NCBI RefSeq assembly: GCF_023278185.1
Contig: NZ_CP066356.1
Span: 3,216,001 to 3,280,000, forward strand
From: Bradyrhizobium elkanii USDA 76
GTDB taxonomy: Bacteria; Pseudomonadota; Alphaproteobacteria; Rhizobiales; Xanthobacteraceae
Direction of reading: 5' to 3'
DNA length: 64,000 nucleotides
Both the position numbers and the translations under genes were made by a program. A model generated the notes under the pieces. That model did not search any database, was not told where the DNA came from, and saw only the letters and a list, made by a program, of their open reading frames with translations. Below, in pieces: positions 26,261 to 35,797 of the stretch (positions are counted from its first letter, which is position 1; each line of letters opens with the position of its first letter).

Positions 26261-27055
26261 TCAATCCCGGTACGACGAATCCGCCCGGTCGAGCTTGCGC
26301 AGCAGCGCGGGCCAGGCGAGTTCGCCGTTGCGGGCGGCGCGGCCGGGCTTTGGCAGCATCCGCTCATAGGTGTCTTCGAGGATATTCTGCGGCGGATAGA
26401 TCAGCTTGGTGTTGCAGGACAGCGCCATCACCTGGGTCTGGCAGGCGCGCTCGAGGCGGAACAGCACGTTGAACGCGGCGGGCACGGTGCGGCCGACGAC
26501 CAGGAGGCCATGGTTGCGCAGGATCATCGCCTCGTTGTCGCCGAGGTCGCGGACCAGGCGTTCGCGCTCGTCGACATTGTCGGCGATGCCCTCGAAGTCG
26601 TGATAGGCGATGTGCAGGAAGCGCATCGAGGTCTGCGCCAGCGGCAGCAGGCCGCATTCCATCGCGGAGACCGCCATGCCGGCCGGGGTATGGGTGTGCG
26701 CGACGCAATCCATGTCGTGCTTGGCCATGTGGATGGCGCTGTGAATGACGAAGCCCGCGACATTGACGTCGTAGTCGGTCGCGTTGAGCAGCGTGTTGCC
26801 TTCGACGTCGACCTTGATCAGGCTGGAGGCGTCGATCTCCTCGTACAGCATGCCGTAGGCATTGATCAGGAACTGGTCGGTGGTGCCGGGCACGCGGCAG
26901 GAGATGTGGTTCGCGATCATCTCGGTCATGCCGTACATCGCCGTGAGCCGATAACAGGCGGCAAGATCGACGCGGGCCTGCCACTCCTCGGCGCTCACCT
27001 GCTCGCGGACGGATTTGACGACCTTGATCGCGGGCGAGCTGACGGGGGGATTCAT
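26261..27055 (-). CDS. Class II aldolase/adducin-family protein
   Basis: 264 residues from the ATG at 27055, which follows GAGGAGA; the upstream frame overlaps the divergent gene. The zinc-site histidines are visible in ANHISCR, HTHTPAG and RNHGLL, so a metal-dependent aldolase or decarboxylase reaction is likely, acting on a phosphorylated or carboxylated sugar-like substrate that cannot be named. Divergent from the M81 peptidase gene, with 187 bases between the starts, so the two may share control. Confidence 0.85.
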   Translation of the reverse strand: MNPPVSSPAIKVVKSVREQVSAEEWQARVDLAACYRLTAMYGMTEMIANHISCRVPGTTDQFLINAYGMLYEEIDASSLIKVDVEGNTLLNATDYDVNVAGFVIHSAIHMAKHDMDCVAHTHTPAGMAVSAMECGLLPLAQTSMRFLHIAYHDFEGIADNVDERERLVRDLGDNEAMILRNHGLLVVGRTVPAAFNVLFRLERACQTQVMALSCNTKLIYPPQNILEDTYERMLPKPGRAARNGELAWPALLRKLDRADSSYRD

Positions 27056-27242
27056 GGCGTTCTCTCCTCGAGATATCTGCGGGGTCGGGGCCCGATTGTT
27101 GCGGCGGACCATAGCAGAATCCGCGCGGCGGCAAGCTTTGGCGCGTCTGCGTATTTGCAGGGCTGGCGGGCAAAAACCGAATGCGGATTGGCGCGCCGCG
27201 CCTTCAATGCCACAATGCGGAAAACAGCCGAGGCGCACCAAA

Positions 27243-28739
27243 ATGAGCGATCGCAAGATACGTATCGCCGTCCTGCATTTCTCCCACGAAACCGTCTCGT
27301 TCCTGCCGAACGAGACCACGCTCGACGACTTCATCTATCCGGGCTCGCCGGCCAAAGGCGAGGCGCTGCTGCAGTTCGATCCCAAGAACTATATGGGCGG
27401 CTTCGTGCAGGTGGCGCGCGAGTTCTCCGAGGTCGAACTGGTCGGCATCGAATCCCCGCTCTGGCCGAAGACCTACACCGGGTCTGGCTGGATCACCCAG
27501 GAAGCCTATCGCACCTTTACCGACAAGATGATCGACGGGCTGAAGGAGGAGGGACCGTTCGACGGCGTCTATCTGTGCCTGCATGGCGCGATGGCCGTGC
27601 GCGACCTGCCGCGGCCGGAGGCCGATCTGGCGCGGCAGGTCCGCGAAGTGGTCGGCCGTTCCGCCTTCATTGCCGCAACCTTCGATCTGCACGGCAACGA
27701 GGACGAGACGTTCCTTGAGCAGGCGGACATGGCGTTCGCGGTGAAATATTTCCCGCATTATGACGCGCACCTGCAGGGTGAACGCGCCGCGCGCATGCTG
27801 GTGCGGGCGATCCGCGGCGACTACAAGCCGGCGCACAGGACGATCAAGGTTCCCGTGATCTCGCCCACCGTGCTGCAATGGACCGGGGCGCGGCCTTGGA
27901 GGGATCTCGTGCAGCGCGCGCTGGTCTGGGAGGCCCGCGAGGTCGACGTCTACGTCAACATCTTCTTCGGCTTCCCGTTCGCCGACGTTCCCGATGTCGG
28001 CATGACCGTTCAGGTTCTGACCAACGACAATCCAAAGCTCGCCGAGCAGGTTGCGCGCGATCTTGCCGGCACGATCTGGCGGCTGCGCGAAGCCTTGCTG
28101 CAATCGACCAAATTGCACGGCATCGCCGAGGGCGTCGCGCTGGCCAAGCAGGCCGTCGCAGCTGGCAACACACCGGTGGTGCTGGCCGATCACAGCGACC
28201 GGTCGGGATCGGCGACCTGGCTGCTGCGTGAGATCATCGCGCAGGACCTCGCCAACACTGTCATCGCAACCATTGCCGACGCCAGGGCGACGGCGAGTCT
28301 CAAGGCCGCCGGCGCCAAGGCCGGCGATGCCTTCGACATGGAGATCGGCGGCCTTGCCGACGAGTCGGCGGGCGATCCGGTTCGGATCCAGGGCACCATC
28401 TCGGCTGCGGGCGAGGGCTATGGGCAGTTCTGGGTCTGCGTGCGTTTCGGCCGCAACAATGTGCTGATCCTGTCCACCTATCTGGTGCAGGTCATGGAGC
28501 CGTTCTCGCTGAAGGCGCTGGTGCCCGACATCGGCACCTTTGACGTGATGGCGATCAAGTCGCGGGTCCATTTCCGGCGCGGCTTCGACGACAACGGCTT
28601 TGCCAAAACGATCCTCCCGGTCGAGCCCGAGCAGCCGTTCCTCGGCACGACGCGTCTCGACAAGCTGCCCTACAAGAATGTCGATCTTGCGCAGTTCTAT
28701 CCGTACGGCAATCCGGCGTTTTCGGAGCAATCGTCATGA
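27243..28739 (+). CDS. M81-family metallopeptidase (MlrC-type)
   Basis: 498 residues from the ATG at 27243. The N-terminal DUF1485/MlrC zinc motifs are seen as HETVSF (near 14), DLHGNEDE (near 150) and PHYDAHLQ (near 175); the C-terminal MlrC domain follows from about 300 (ADHSDRSGSATW). MlrC cleaves the linear tetrapeptide of microcystin in Sphingomonas; in most genomes the family has other, unknown amide substrates. Its stop overlaps the start of the GST-fold gene as ATGA. Confidence 0.88.
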   Translation: MSDRKIRIAVLHFSHETVSFLPNETTLDDFIYPGSPAKGEALLQFDPKNYMGGFVQVAREFSEVELVGIESPLWPKTYTGSGWITQEAYRTFTDKMIDGLKEEGPFDGVYLCLHGAMAVRDLPRPEADLARQVREVVGRSAFIAATFDLHGNEDETFLEQADMAFAVKYFPHYDAHLQGERAARMLVRAIRGDYKPAHRTIKVPVISPTVLQWTGARPWRDLVQRALVWEAREVDVYVNIFFGFPFADVPDVGMTVQVLTNDNPKLAEQVARDLAGTIWRLREALLQSTKLHGIAEGVALAKQAVAAGNTPVVLADHSDRSGSATWLLREIIAQDLANTVIATIADARATASLKAAGAKAGDAFDMEIGGLADESAGDPVRIQGTISAAGEGYGQFWVCVRFGRNNVLILSTYLVQVMEPFSLKALVPDIGTFDVMAIKSRVHFRRGFDDNGFAKTILPVEPEQPFLGTTRLDKLPYKNVDLAQFYPYGNPAFSEQSS

Positions 28740-29746
28740 CGGAGGGACGCTATCGCCTGATCGGCTCGACCGCCTCGCCCTATGCGATCAAGCTGCGCGC
28801 GCTGATGCGCTACCGGCGGATTCCGCACGATTGGGTGATCATGACCAAGGCCTTGCGCGAGGCAACCGCGCATCTGAAGCCGATGCTGATCCCGGTGCTG
28901 CAATATCCTGACGGCAGCTACCGCGGCGAGACTACGACGCTGGCCTATGATCTGGAGGCCCGCCATCAGGGACGGTCGGTGATCCCGGAAGACAGGTCCA
29001 TCGCTTTCATCTGCGATCTGCTCGAGGACCTCGCCGACGAATGGGCAGTGAAGCCGCTGTTTCTCTATCGCTGGTGGGATCCGGAAGATCAGGCCTATGT
29101 CTCGCGCTGGGCCGGCGAGGAGTGGTCGACGTCGGCGGCCGAGGCCGGCAGCCGCGAGGAGATCGAGGAGTTCAGGCAGCGGCAGATTTCGCGCATGGAC
29201 ATTCTCGGCGCGACGGATGAGAACAGGCCGCTGTTGGAGGAAAGCTACCGGCGGACGCTTGCGGCGTTCGAGCCGCATGTCGGCATGAAGAAATATCTGT
29301 TTGGCAGCCGGCCGTCGCTGGCGGATTTTGCCTGGTTCGGCCAGCTCAGCGAGATGGCGACCGACCCGACCCCGATGCGGATCATGCGCGAACGCGCACC
29401 GTTCACCGATCACTGGGTGCGGCGGCTCGATGACGCGTCAGGTGTCGAAGGTGACTGGTATCCTCGTGAGCAGGCGCTTGGCGGGTTTGCGGAGGCGCTG
29501 CTGCGGATCGCCGGCGAACTCTATCTGCCGTTCCTGGCTGCCAATGCGGATGCGTTCGCGAAGGGCCTCGAGCGGGTAGAGATCAACGTCTGGGGACTGC
29601 CCTACGCGCTGGCGCCGTTCAAATATCAGGTCAAATGCCTGCAGCAGCTGCGCGAAAAGTTTGCCGCGCTCGATGCCGGCGAACGTGCGGCGTTGAAACC
29701 GGTGCTGGAACGCACCGGCTGCTGGGCCATCCTGGTTGGAGGCTGA
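28736..29746 (+). CDS. Glutathione S-transferase-fold protein
   Basis: 336 residues, longer than a classic GST (about 220). The N-terminal thioredoxin-like domain (STASPYAIKLRALMRYRRI) is followed by an extended all-helical C-terminal domain with 'LFGSRPSLADFAWFGQL' near 196-212. The Ser in SPYAIK could activate glutathione. It overlaps the M81 gene start-to-stop, so the two products are made together; a glutathione-linked step in the same pathway is a reasonable inference. Confidence 0.8.
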   Translation: MTEGRYRLIGSTASPYAIKLRALMRYRRIPHDWVIMTKALREATAHLKPMLIPVLQYPDGSYRGETTTLAYDLEARHQGRSVIPEDRSIAFICDLLEDLADEWAVKPLFLYRWWDPEDQAYVSRWAGEEWSTSAAEAGSREEIEEFRQRQISRMDILGATDENRPLLEESYRRTLAAFEPHVGMKKYLFGSRPSLADFAWFGQLSEMATDPTPMRIMRERAPFTDHWVRRLDDASGVEGDWYPREQALGGFAEALLRIAGELYLPFLAANADAFAKGLERVEINVWGLPYALAPFKYQVKCLQQLREKFAALDAGERAALKPVLERTGCWAILVGG

Positions 29747-29786
29747 TCGATCGGGGACGACAATCGGGGTTCAAAACAGCGTGAGC

Positions 29787-30419
29787 TTAGGTCCGGTGCC
29801 GGCTCCCAAGCGCGATCGCGATCGTCTCCGGCTGCTTGATCCGCTCGATCAGCATGTCGATGCGGTCGCCGCCCCAGAACAGCTCGCCGTTGAACACCAT
29901 GCTGGGCACGCCGAACACGCCGAGCGCTTCAGCCTCGTCGATAATGCGATCATGTTCGGCGCGGGCAGGGCCGCGAACATAGGCCTCGAAGGCCTCAGTG
30001 GAACCACCGACCGCGGTGATCACCCCCGCTATCTCCGCGAGTTCGTCGATCTCCAGCTCGTGGTTCCAGAATTTCCGGAACACCGTGTCGTGATAGCGCC
30101 GGAACAGCCCGTGGCGCTGCGCGAACAGCATGCCGGCGCTGGCGTAGAAGGCGTCATAGATCCGGCGCGGGCCCTTCATGGTCAGTCCCTGCGCGTTGGC
30201 GAACCGGCGCGCATCCATGTAGGCGTAGCGCACCTTGCGCCAGAAGTGCGGCGTGCGCTCCTCGACCGTGCCCATGAATTCGGGAATGCGCAGCGTATAG
30301 GGCAGCCATTCCAGCTCGACGCCGTATGTCTCCTCGAGTTCGAACAGCCGCTTGTTGGCGACATAGGCATAGGGAGACTTGTAGTCGGTGTAGATTCGAA
30401 CCCGCGGCTTTTCCATCAT
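29787..30419 (-). CDS. 2-hydroxychromene-2-carboxylate isomerase-like protein (DsbA-fold, kappa GST)
   Basis: 210 residues, typical length. The active-site Ser is in YKSPYAYV (near 15) and the cis-Pro loop is FGVPSMV (near 170); the inserted helical domain lies between. In naphthalene breakdown the enzyme isomerises 2-hydroxychromene-2-carboxylate with glutathione, but many members serve other pathways. Two adjacent ATGs (30419 and 30416) follow GAGGA; the second is better spaced. Convergent with the GST-fold gene. Confidence 0.82.
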   Translation of the reverse strand: MMEKPRVRIYTDYKSPYAYVANKRLFELEETYGVELEWLPYTLRIPEFMGTVEERTPHFWRKVRYAYMDARRFANAQGLTMKGPRRIYDAFYASAGMLFAQRHGLFRRYHDTVFRKFWNHELEIDELAEIAGVITAVGGSTEAFEAYVRGPARAEHDRIIDEAEALGVFGVPSMVFNGELFWGGDRIDMLIERIKQPETIAIALGSRHRT

Positions 30420-30923
30420 CGTTCCTCACCTCGTCGGGATAATTGTTCCCGATCCCGCGCGGTGGCGCAATGCGGTGTGACGAAGGGGAAATCGCGGGCA
30501 AACGAACGGGCCCCGGTGCAGTCAAGCATCGCGGGGCCCTGCTACTTCGTTTTAGCGAAGGATCTCTGGTATCGACCAGTGGTGTTTCGGGACCTAAAAG
30601 CGCGTGGCCTTTGCGCTCCTGTCCTGCGGATATGTTCAGATTGTCGGCAGTGCACGCGGCTAGCAGCTGCTGTTCGCCTCAACGTGCACCGAGACCTTGC
30701 CGCTGAGCAAGGTCGCTGGCTTGCGCCGGTGGCGTCATGCTCCTCTCCAAGAGGTGGGCCGACGGACATCTGTCCGCTTCTGCTGCCTGGCGGCCGATCC
30801 CATAATCGTCCGTCAATTCCTGCGACGCGAGGAGCGAGCGCTCCACCACCCCAACAGGTGCAGTTAGCGAAATGCTGCGGCAGTTATGGCGATCTGTCAA
30901 GTTAACGAGCGGGGTAATTCAGG
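30420..30923. other. Gene-free stretch between isomerase and monooxygenase genes
   Basis: 504 bases. It holds one hairpin, GGGCCCCG (30508-30515) with CGGGGCCC (30532-30539), which may end the monooxygenase operon, although it lies about 385 bases past its stop and has no T-run. Open frames on both strands have no recognisable product. Confidence 0.45.
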
Positions 30924-32840
30924 TCAGGAGTCCTGTCGCGACTTTCGATATTGGGTGAAATCCGGATCGTGCGTCATCTTCCAGTAGTCGACGAACCGCC
31001 ACGGCATCGCCGAGAACACGCGGCCGCCTCTGTTGCGGTAATAGGTCGTCATACCCGGATGCGTCCAGATCAGTTGCTCATGCTCGGCGTCGACGTCGCG
31101 GATATATGCGTCATGCGCGTCGGGATGCACGTCGATCGCGGCGATGTCGTTCTCGATCATCTCGACAAGGCAGGCGGAGATGTAGCGGCTCTGGCACTCC
31201 GACTGGAAGATCACGCTGCCGCCATGCGCAGGCCCCGAATTGGGCCCGAGCATCAGAAAGAGATTGGGGAAATCAGGCACGGTGAGGCCGAGATAGGCGG
31301 TCGGATTGTCGTCGCGCCACGCCTGCTTGAGATTCTTGCCGTCACGTCCGGTGATGTTGAGCCGCGCCGCCATCTCGGAGACCTTGAAGCCGGTCGAGAT
31401 CACGATGACGTCGTGCTGCCGCGATGTGCCGTCGGCGGTGACGATTCCATCCGCAGCGAAATGGTCGATCTTGTCGGTGACCAGCTCGACATTCGGTTTG
31501 GTCAGCGTCTTGAACCAGTTGTTGTCGAGCAGGATGCGCTTGCCGTAGGGCGGATAGGTCGGCATGCATTTCTCGATCAGGTCGGGGCGATCCTTCAGCT
31601 CGGAGAGAATGAAGTCGGCCAGCTCCTGGCGATGCCGGTCGTTGCCCTTGTTGACGGCGCGGTCCGGATACGGCCAGGCCGGATCCTTGCGCAGGAACGG
31701 CAGCAATCCGTCGCCGTATCGCCAGAACATGTTGAAGCGATACCACTGCACATAGAACGGCAGATGCGCGAGCAGCCACTGCGCGCCTTCGGTGATCGGA
31801 TCGGAATAGCCCTTCACCGGCCGCGCCCATTGCGCGGTGCGCTGGTAGACGGTGACCGAAGCGACGCGGTCGGCGATCGACGGCACCAGCTGCATCGCGG
31901 TCGCGCCGGTGCCGATCACGGCGACATGCCTGCCGTCGAGCTTGATGTCGTCGGACCACAGCGCCGAATGAACCTTCAGACCGGTGAAGGCGTCGTCTCC
32001 CTCAAAGCGGGCAGGCAAGGGATCGTTGAGCTGGCCGATCGCGCTGACCAGCGCGGTGGATTCGAAGGTTTCTTCGCCGCGGGCGGTCCTCAGCGTCGAG
32101 ATCCAGCGCCGCTTGCCTTCGTCCCAGCGCGAGGCGACGAGTTCCGTATTGAGGCGGACGTGTTTGCGGATGTCGTATTCGCGCACGACCTTGAGCAGAT
32201 AGTCGAGCAGCTCCTGGCGCTGCGCGAAATAGCGGGTCCACGGATTGCGGGCGCCGAACGAAAAGGAATAGGAGTGGTTCGGCGTATCGACGCCGCAGCC
32301 GGGATAGCGGTTGGCGTACCAGGTGCCGCCGATCTCGTCCTGCTTCTCGACGATCGTATAGGGAATGCCGAGCCGGCCGAGCGCAACGCCAAGCGCGATC
32401 GCGCAGACCCCGGCGCCGACGATCAGCACACGCTGCTGCGCCAGCTTCTCGCCAGAAGGGCGCTCGCGCCAACGCACGTCGCGCGGAACGAAGCCCATCT
32501 CCTCCCGCATCAGCGGGGCATATTCCGGCGCGACATTCTCGCCGAGCGTCGCGCGCATCATCCGCAGCATCAGCTCATCGCCGGGATCGGTGATGACGGG
32601 CTTGGGCGTGCCACGCGCGAACAGGTTCAGGACGGCCGCGCGAATCTCGTCCTGGATATCCTTCGGGACGCCGGCGTCGGGATCCGGGATCAGGCGGACG
32701 TCGCGCTTCGGCTTGTAGGGCGGCTCGAGCCATTTCTCGTCGCCGGTCATGTGCACCAGCACCATCAGCAGCACGCGGATGTCGCCTTCGGCGATGGCGG
32801 AGGACAGATCGAGGTGTTGGCGCGGAAGCTCGATATTCAT
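30924..32840 (-). CDS. Flavin-dependent monooxygenase, Baeyer-Villiger type, with N-terminal extension
   Basis: 638 residues. The FAD Rossmann motif GAGVCA starts only at residue 142, so there is an extra N-terminal domain of about 130 residues, as in some cycloketone/steroid monooxygenases. The motif GGTWYANRYPG and the second (NADPH) Rossmann motif GTGATA are present; the Baeyer-Villiger fingerprint region reads FEGDDAFTG..VHSALW, close to the F-x-G-x-x-x-H pattern but not exact. It would insert oxygen beside a ketone to make an ester or lactone. Last gene of a four-gene minus operon with SDR, TetR and acyl-CoA ligase. Confidence 0.87.
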   Translation of the reverse strand: MNIELPRQHLDLSSAIAEGDIRVLLMVLVHMTGDEKWLEPPYKPKRDVRLIPDPDAGVPKDIQDEIRAAVLNLFARGTPKPVITDPGDELMLRMMRATLGENVAPEYAPLMREEMGFVPRDVRWRERPSGEKLAQQRVLIVGAGVCAIALGVALGRLGIPYTIVEKQDEIGGTWYANRYPGCGVDTPNHSYSFSFGARNPWTRYFAQRQELLDYLLKVVREYDIRKHVRLNTELVASRWDEGKRRWISTLRTARGEETFESTALVSAIGQLNDPLPARFEGDDAFTGLKVHSALWSDDIKLDGRHVAVIGTGATAMQLVPSIADRVASVTVYQRTAQWARPVKGYSDPITEGAQWLLAHLPFYVQWYRFNMFWRYGDGLLPFLRKDPAWPYPDRAVNKGNDRHRQELADFILSELKDRPDLIEKCMPTYPPYGKRILLDNNWFKTLTKPNVELVTDKIDHFAADGIVTADGTSRQHDVIVISTGFKVSEMAARLNITGRDGKNLKQAWRDDNPTAYLGLTVPDFPNLFLMLGPNSGPAHGGSVIFQSECQSRYISACLVEMIENDIAAIDVHPDAHDAYIRDVDAEHEQLIWTHPGMTTYYRNRGGRVFSAMPWRFVDYWKMTHDPDFTQYRKSRQDS

Positions 32841-32849
32841 GCGTTGTCC

Positions 32850-33623
32850 TCAGCTGCGTGGGGCTTCCGGCAGGCCGCCATAGGCGGCCCAGGTGGTGCC
32901 TGCGATGTAGCCGGCATCGACCGGCAGGTTGATGCCGGTGACGCCGCTGCTCTGCGGCGAGAGCAGCCAGGCGATCGCCTGCGCCACTTCGATCGGCTCG
33001 ACCAGCCGGTTCATCGCGGTCGGCCGCGCCAGCAGATCCTTGTTCAGCGCGCCCGATGCGATGCCGGCTTCAAGCGCGGCCGTGCGGGTGAAGCCGGGCG
33101 ATACCGCGTTGACGCGGACGCCGGAACGTCCCCATTCGGCGGCGAGCGTCTGCGTGATCTGGATGACGCCGGCCTTTGCCGCTGTATAGGCGTGGATCGG
33201 ACCCGACGTCATGCCGGCCACCGAGGCGACGTTGACGATCGCGCCATGCCGCCGCTGTGCCATTCCGATACCGACGCTGCGCGCGACCAGGAAGGTGCCG
33301 CGCAGGTCGATATTGACCTCGCGGTCCCATTGCTCCATCCGCACCCGTTCGATCGTGTGCATCTTGCCGAACACGCCGGCGGCGTTGACGAGGCCGCCGA
33401 TCGGACCATGCGCCTTCTCGATATCGGCAATGCCTGCGACAACGGCGCTCTCGCTCGCGACGTCGAACGGCGCCGGCCACAGGATGGCGGTCGTTCCAAC
33501 CGGCGGCTCGGGCGCGATGTCGACGATGACGACGCGATGCCCCTGATCGGCGAGCAGCGTTGCGGTCGCCGCGCCAATGCCGCGGCTGCCGCCGGTGACG
33601 AGGATAGTGCCCTCAGCGCTCAT
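32850..33623 (-). CDS. Short-chain dehydrogenase/reductase (SDR)
   Basis: 257 residues. Cofactor motif TGGSRGIG at 10-17; NAAG in the middle; catalytic Ser in NVASVAG, with Tyr and Lys in YTAAK. It would interconvert an alcohol and a ketone with NAD(P). Lies nine bases before the monooxygenase and overlaps the TetR gene's end by four bases, so a pathway of alcohol to ketone to ester is suggested. Its C-terminus (AGTTWAAYGGLPEA) closely resembles that of the SDR at 39210-39989. Confidence 0.88.
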   Translation of the reverse strand: MSAEGTILVTGGSRGIGAATATLLADQGHRVVIVDIAPEPPVGTTAILWPAPFDVASESAVVAGIADIEKAHGPIGGLVNAAGVFGKMHTIERVRMEQWDREVNIDLRGTFLVARSVGIGMAQRRHGAIVNVASVAGMTSGPIHAYTAAKAGVIQITQTLAAEWGRSGVRVNAVSPGFTRTAALEAGIASGALNKDLLARPTAMNRLVEPIEVAQAIAWLLSPQSSGVTGINLPVDAGYIAGTTWAAYGGLPEAPRS

Positions 33624-34264
33624 GATTTTCTTCCCTTGTCGCTGGTGGCGAACAGGCCGCGGGTGACCAGCTTTTGATAGGCCGTGATCACATAGTCGGG
33701 CACCGCGGTGACGCCGCGTTCGGAATAGGAGTAGCGGCGGCTGAGATAACCGCGCGCGCCCATCAGCACCTGGACGATGGCCTCGAATTCCTCGTCGCTG
33801 AAGGTGTTGGTCGCACCCGCTGCCCGCGCGCGTTGCAGGATCCGCACATAGGCACTGGAGATGTTGTCAAAATGCTTCTGGTAGCCGATCGGCGCGAAGA
33901 ATTCGGCCTCGTTGAGGATGCGCAGGAATTCCGGCACCTCGCGGATGAAATCGAAGAAGGCGCTGAAGCGCTCGACCTCCTGCCGGGCCTCGCTCGCGGT
34001 GCCGGTGCGCGCATGGATGAAGCGGACCATGTCGAGGCCGATCTTCGGCAGCAGCTGGTCGAGCAGCTCCTGGCGGTTCTCGAAATGATTGTAGAAAGTG
34101 CCCTGCGCGACGCTGGCGGCCTCGGTGATGCGCGCGACCGAGGCTTCGGCATAGCCGTACTTGCCGACGACCTTGGTCGCGGCGTCGAAGATCTTCTGCT
34201 TGGTCCAGGCGTTGCGCTCGACCCGGTTGAGCTTTGTCACTTTGGCGGATGTCGCTTGCGTCAT
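33620..34264 (-). CDS. TetR-family transcriptional regulator
   Basis: 214 residues; helix-turn-helix at about 40-62 (ARITEAASVAQGTFYNHFEN), then a ligand-binding helical domain. It overlaps the SDR and acyl-CoA ligase genes by four bases at each end, so it is inside the operon it probably controls. The likely operator is the palindrome at 35798-35824 upstream of the operon. The effector may be a pathway acyl-CoA, by analogy with other TetR regulators of CoA-linked catabolism. Confidence 0.88.
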   Translation of the reverse strand: MTQATSAKVTKLNRVERNAWTKQKIFDAATKVVGKYGYAEASVARITEAASVAQGTFYNHFENRQELLDQLLPKIGLDMVRFIHARTGTASEARQEVERFSAFFDFIREVPEFLRILNEAEFFAPIGYQKHFDNISSAYVRILQRARAAGATNTFSDEEFEAIVQVLMGARGYLSRRYSYSERGVTAVPDYVITAYQKLVTRGLFATSDKGRKS

Positions 34265-35757
34265 GCGGTGGCCTCGAGTTCGGCGCGGAGCACGCGTTTG
34301 AGCACCTTGCCGGATGGATTGCGCGGCAGGCTGTCGCGGATGACGAGCTGCCGCGGCACCTTGAAGCCGGCGAGCCGTGTCCGGCAGTGGTCGGTGAGAC
34401 CGGGCAGGTCGAGCTTGGCGTTGTCGGCGAGCACCACGATCGCGACCGGCTTCTCGCCCCAGCGCGTGTCCGGCAGGCCGATCACCGCGACCTCGCGTAC
34501 TTCAGGCATTTCGTAGATGACGCGCTCGACCTCAGAGGAGGCGATGTTCTCACCGCCGGAGATGATCATGTCCTTCTTGCGATCGGTCAGATAGAGGAAG
34601 CCGTCATCGTCGAGGTAGCCAACATCGCCGGTGCGGAACCAGTCGCCGAAGAACGCGGATGCGGTCTTCTCCGGATCCTTCCAATAGCCCTGCGTGACCT
34701 TCGGGCCGCGCAAGCAGATCTCGCCGTTCTGGCCGGCCGGCAGGCGCTTGCCGGCATCGTCGCGGATCTCGATCTCGACATGGGCGATGGCGCGGCCGGT
34801 CGAGCCGATCTTCTCGATCTCGCGGCCCGCGTCCATGAAGGTATCGCCGCCGCAGCTTTCGGTGAGACCGTAGGCATCGATGTAGCGCGCGTTCTTGAAA
34901 TAGTTTGAGAAGGCGCGGATGCGAAGCTCCGGCGTCTTCTCGCCGCCACCGATCGCCCATTGCAGGCTGGAGACGTCGTAGCGCTCGCGGTTCGGGCAGG
35001 TGAGGAGCGCCGTGGTCATGACCGGCGCGAACCATGCAGCGTTGAGTTTCTCCCGCTCGATCGCGGCGAGTGCGGGTTCAGGCTCGAAGGTGCGGTGAAT
35101 GCACAGCATGCCGCCATGCCAGAGCACCGCGATGCCGGGCAGGTCGAGCGCGCCGACGTGATAGAGCGGGCCGACGACGAGCAGCCGCGTGTCCGCGTTG
35201 AGCCCGAGCACCAGGGTCTGGTCGGCGGACTTCCAGTAGATGTTCTCGTAAGTGAGCATCACCCCCTTGGGACGATCCGTCGTGCCCGAGGTGTACATCA
35301 GCCGCATCAGGTCGCGCGGCTGGCGCACATGGATCGGCGCCGGCGCGATGTCGGGCGCAAGGTTGGTGACGCTGGACTGCGCGACCTCATCGAGCAGCAC
35401 GATCGGCGCGCCGCCGGCGGCGATCGCGGCAAATTCCTCGTCGGTGATCAAGAGGCGCGCGCCGGAATTGCCGACGATGTAGCCGACCTCGTCGGCCGAG
35501 AGGCGATAGTTGATCGGCAGGAACACCGCGCCGATATGGCTCGTCGCGAACACCAGCTCGAGAAAGGCCGTGCTGTTCTTCATCAGCACGGCGACGACAT
35601 CGCCGGGCGTGATCCCGCGCGCCGCGAGCCAGCCGCCGACCTGCCGGATCCGCAGATCAAAGTCGGCGTAGGAGACGTCTTCGCCGCGATATTTCAGCGC
35701 ACAGCGGTCCGGAGTCCGCCGGGCATGAAATGCGATGAAGCTGGAAAGGTTGATCAT
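34261..35757 (-). CDS. Acyl-CoA ligase (AMP-dependent synthetase)
   Basis: 498 residues. P-loop YTSGTTDRPKGV (the usual Gly after TT is Asp here), AYGLTES, GEICLRGP, DWFRTGDVGYLDDDG and the C-terminal Lys region GKVLKR are all present. It would activate a carboxylic acid to its CoA thioester with ATP. First gene of the minus operon, 41 bases from the palindrome at 35798-35824; the divergent plus operon encodes an importer and CoA-ester enzymes, so it probably activates the imported or monooxygenase-derived acid. Confidence 0.9.
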   Translation of the reverse strand: MINLSSFIAFHARRTPDRCALKYRGEDVSYADFDLRIRQVGGWLAARGITPGDVVAVLMKNSTAFLELVFATSHIGAVFLPINYRLSADEVGYIVGNSGARLLITDEEFAAIAAGGAPIVLLDEVAQSSVTNLAPDIAPAPIHVRQPRDLMRLMYTSGTTDRPKGVMLTYENIYWKSADQTLVLGLNADTRLLVVGPLYHVGALDLPGIAVLWHGGMLCIHRTFEPEPALAAIEREKLNAAWFAPVMTTALLTCPNRERYDVSSLQWAIGGGEKTPELRIRAFSNYFKNARYIDAYGLTESCGGDTFMDAGREIEKIGSTGRAIAHVEIEIRDDAGKRLPAGQNGEICLRGPKVTQGYWKDPEKTASAFFGDWFRTGDVGYLDDDGFLYLTDRKKDMIISGGENIASSEVERVIYEMPEVREVAVIGLPDTRWGEKPVAIVVLADNAKLDLPGLTDHCRTRLAGFKVPRQLVIRDSLPRNPSGKVLKRVLRAELEATA

Positions 35758-35797
35758 TTGCCGCTGGCGGGGCCGATTCCGGCGCCGTTCTCTCCCT

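Noticed and set aside
25814..27718. A 634-codon + strand open frame from the integrase remnant into the M81 gene
   Set aside because: It crosses a repeat and is antisense to the class II aldolase gene; no domain is seen.
30391..30405. T-loop-like gattcgaaccc, suggesting a tRNA
   Set aside because: It lies within the isomerase coding sequence and no cloverleaf can be built around it.
30951..33677. A 908-codon + strand open frame
   Set aside because: It runs antisense to the monooxygenase and SDR genes and is rich in His, Arg and Asp, a usual shadow pattern.
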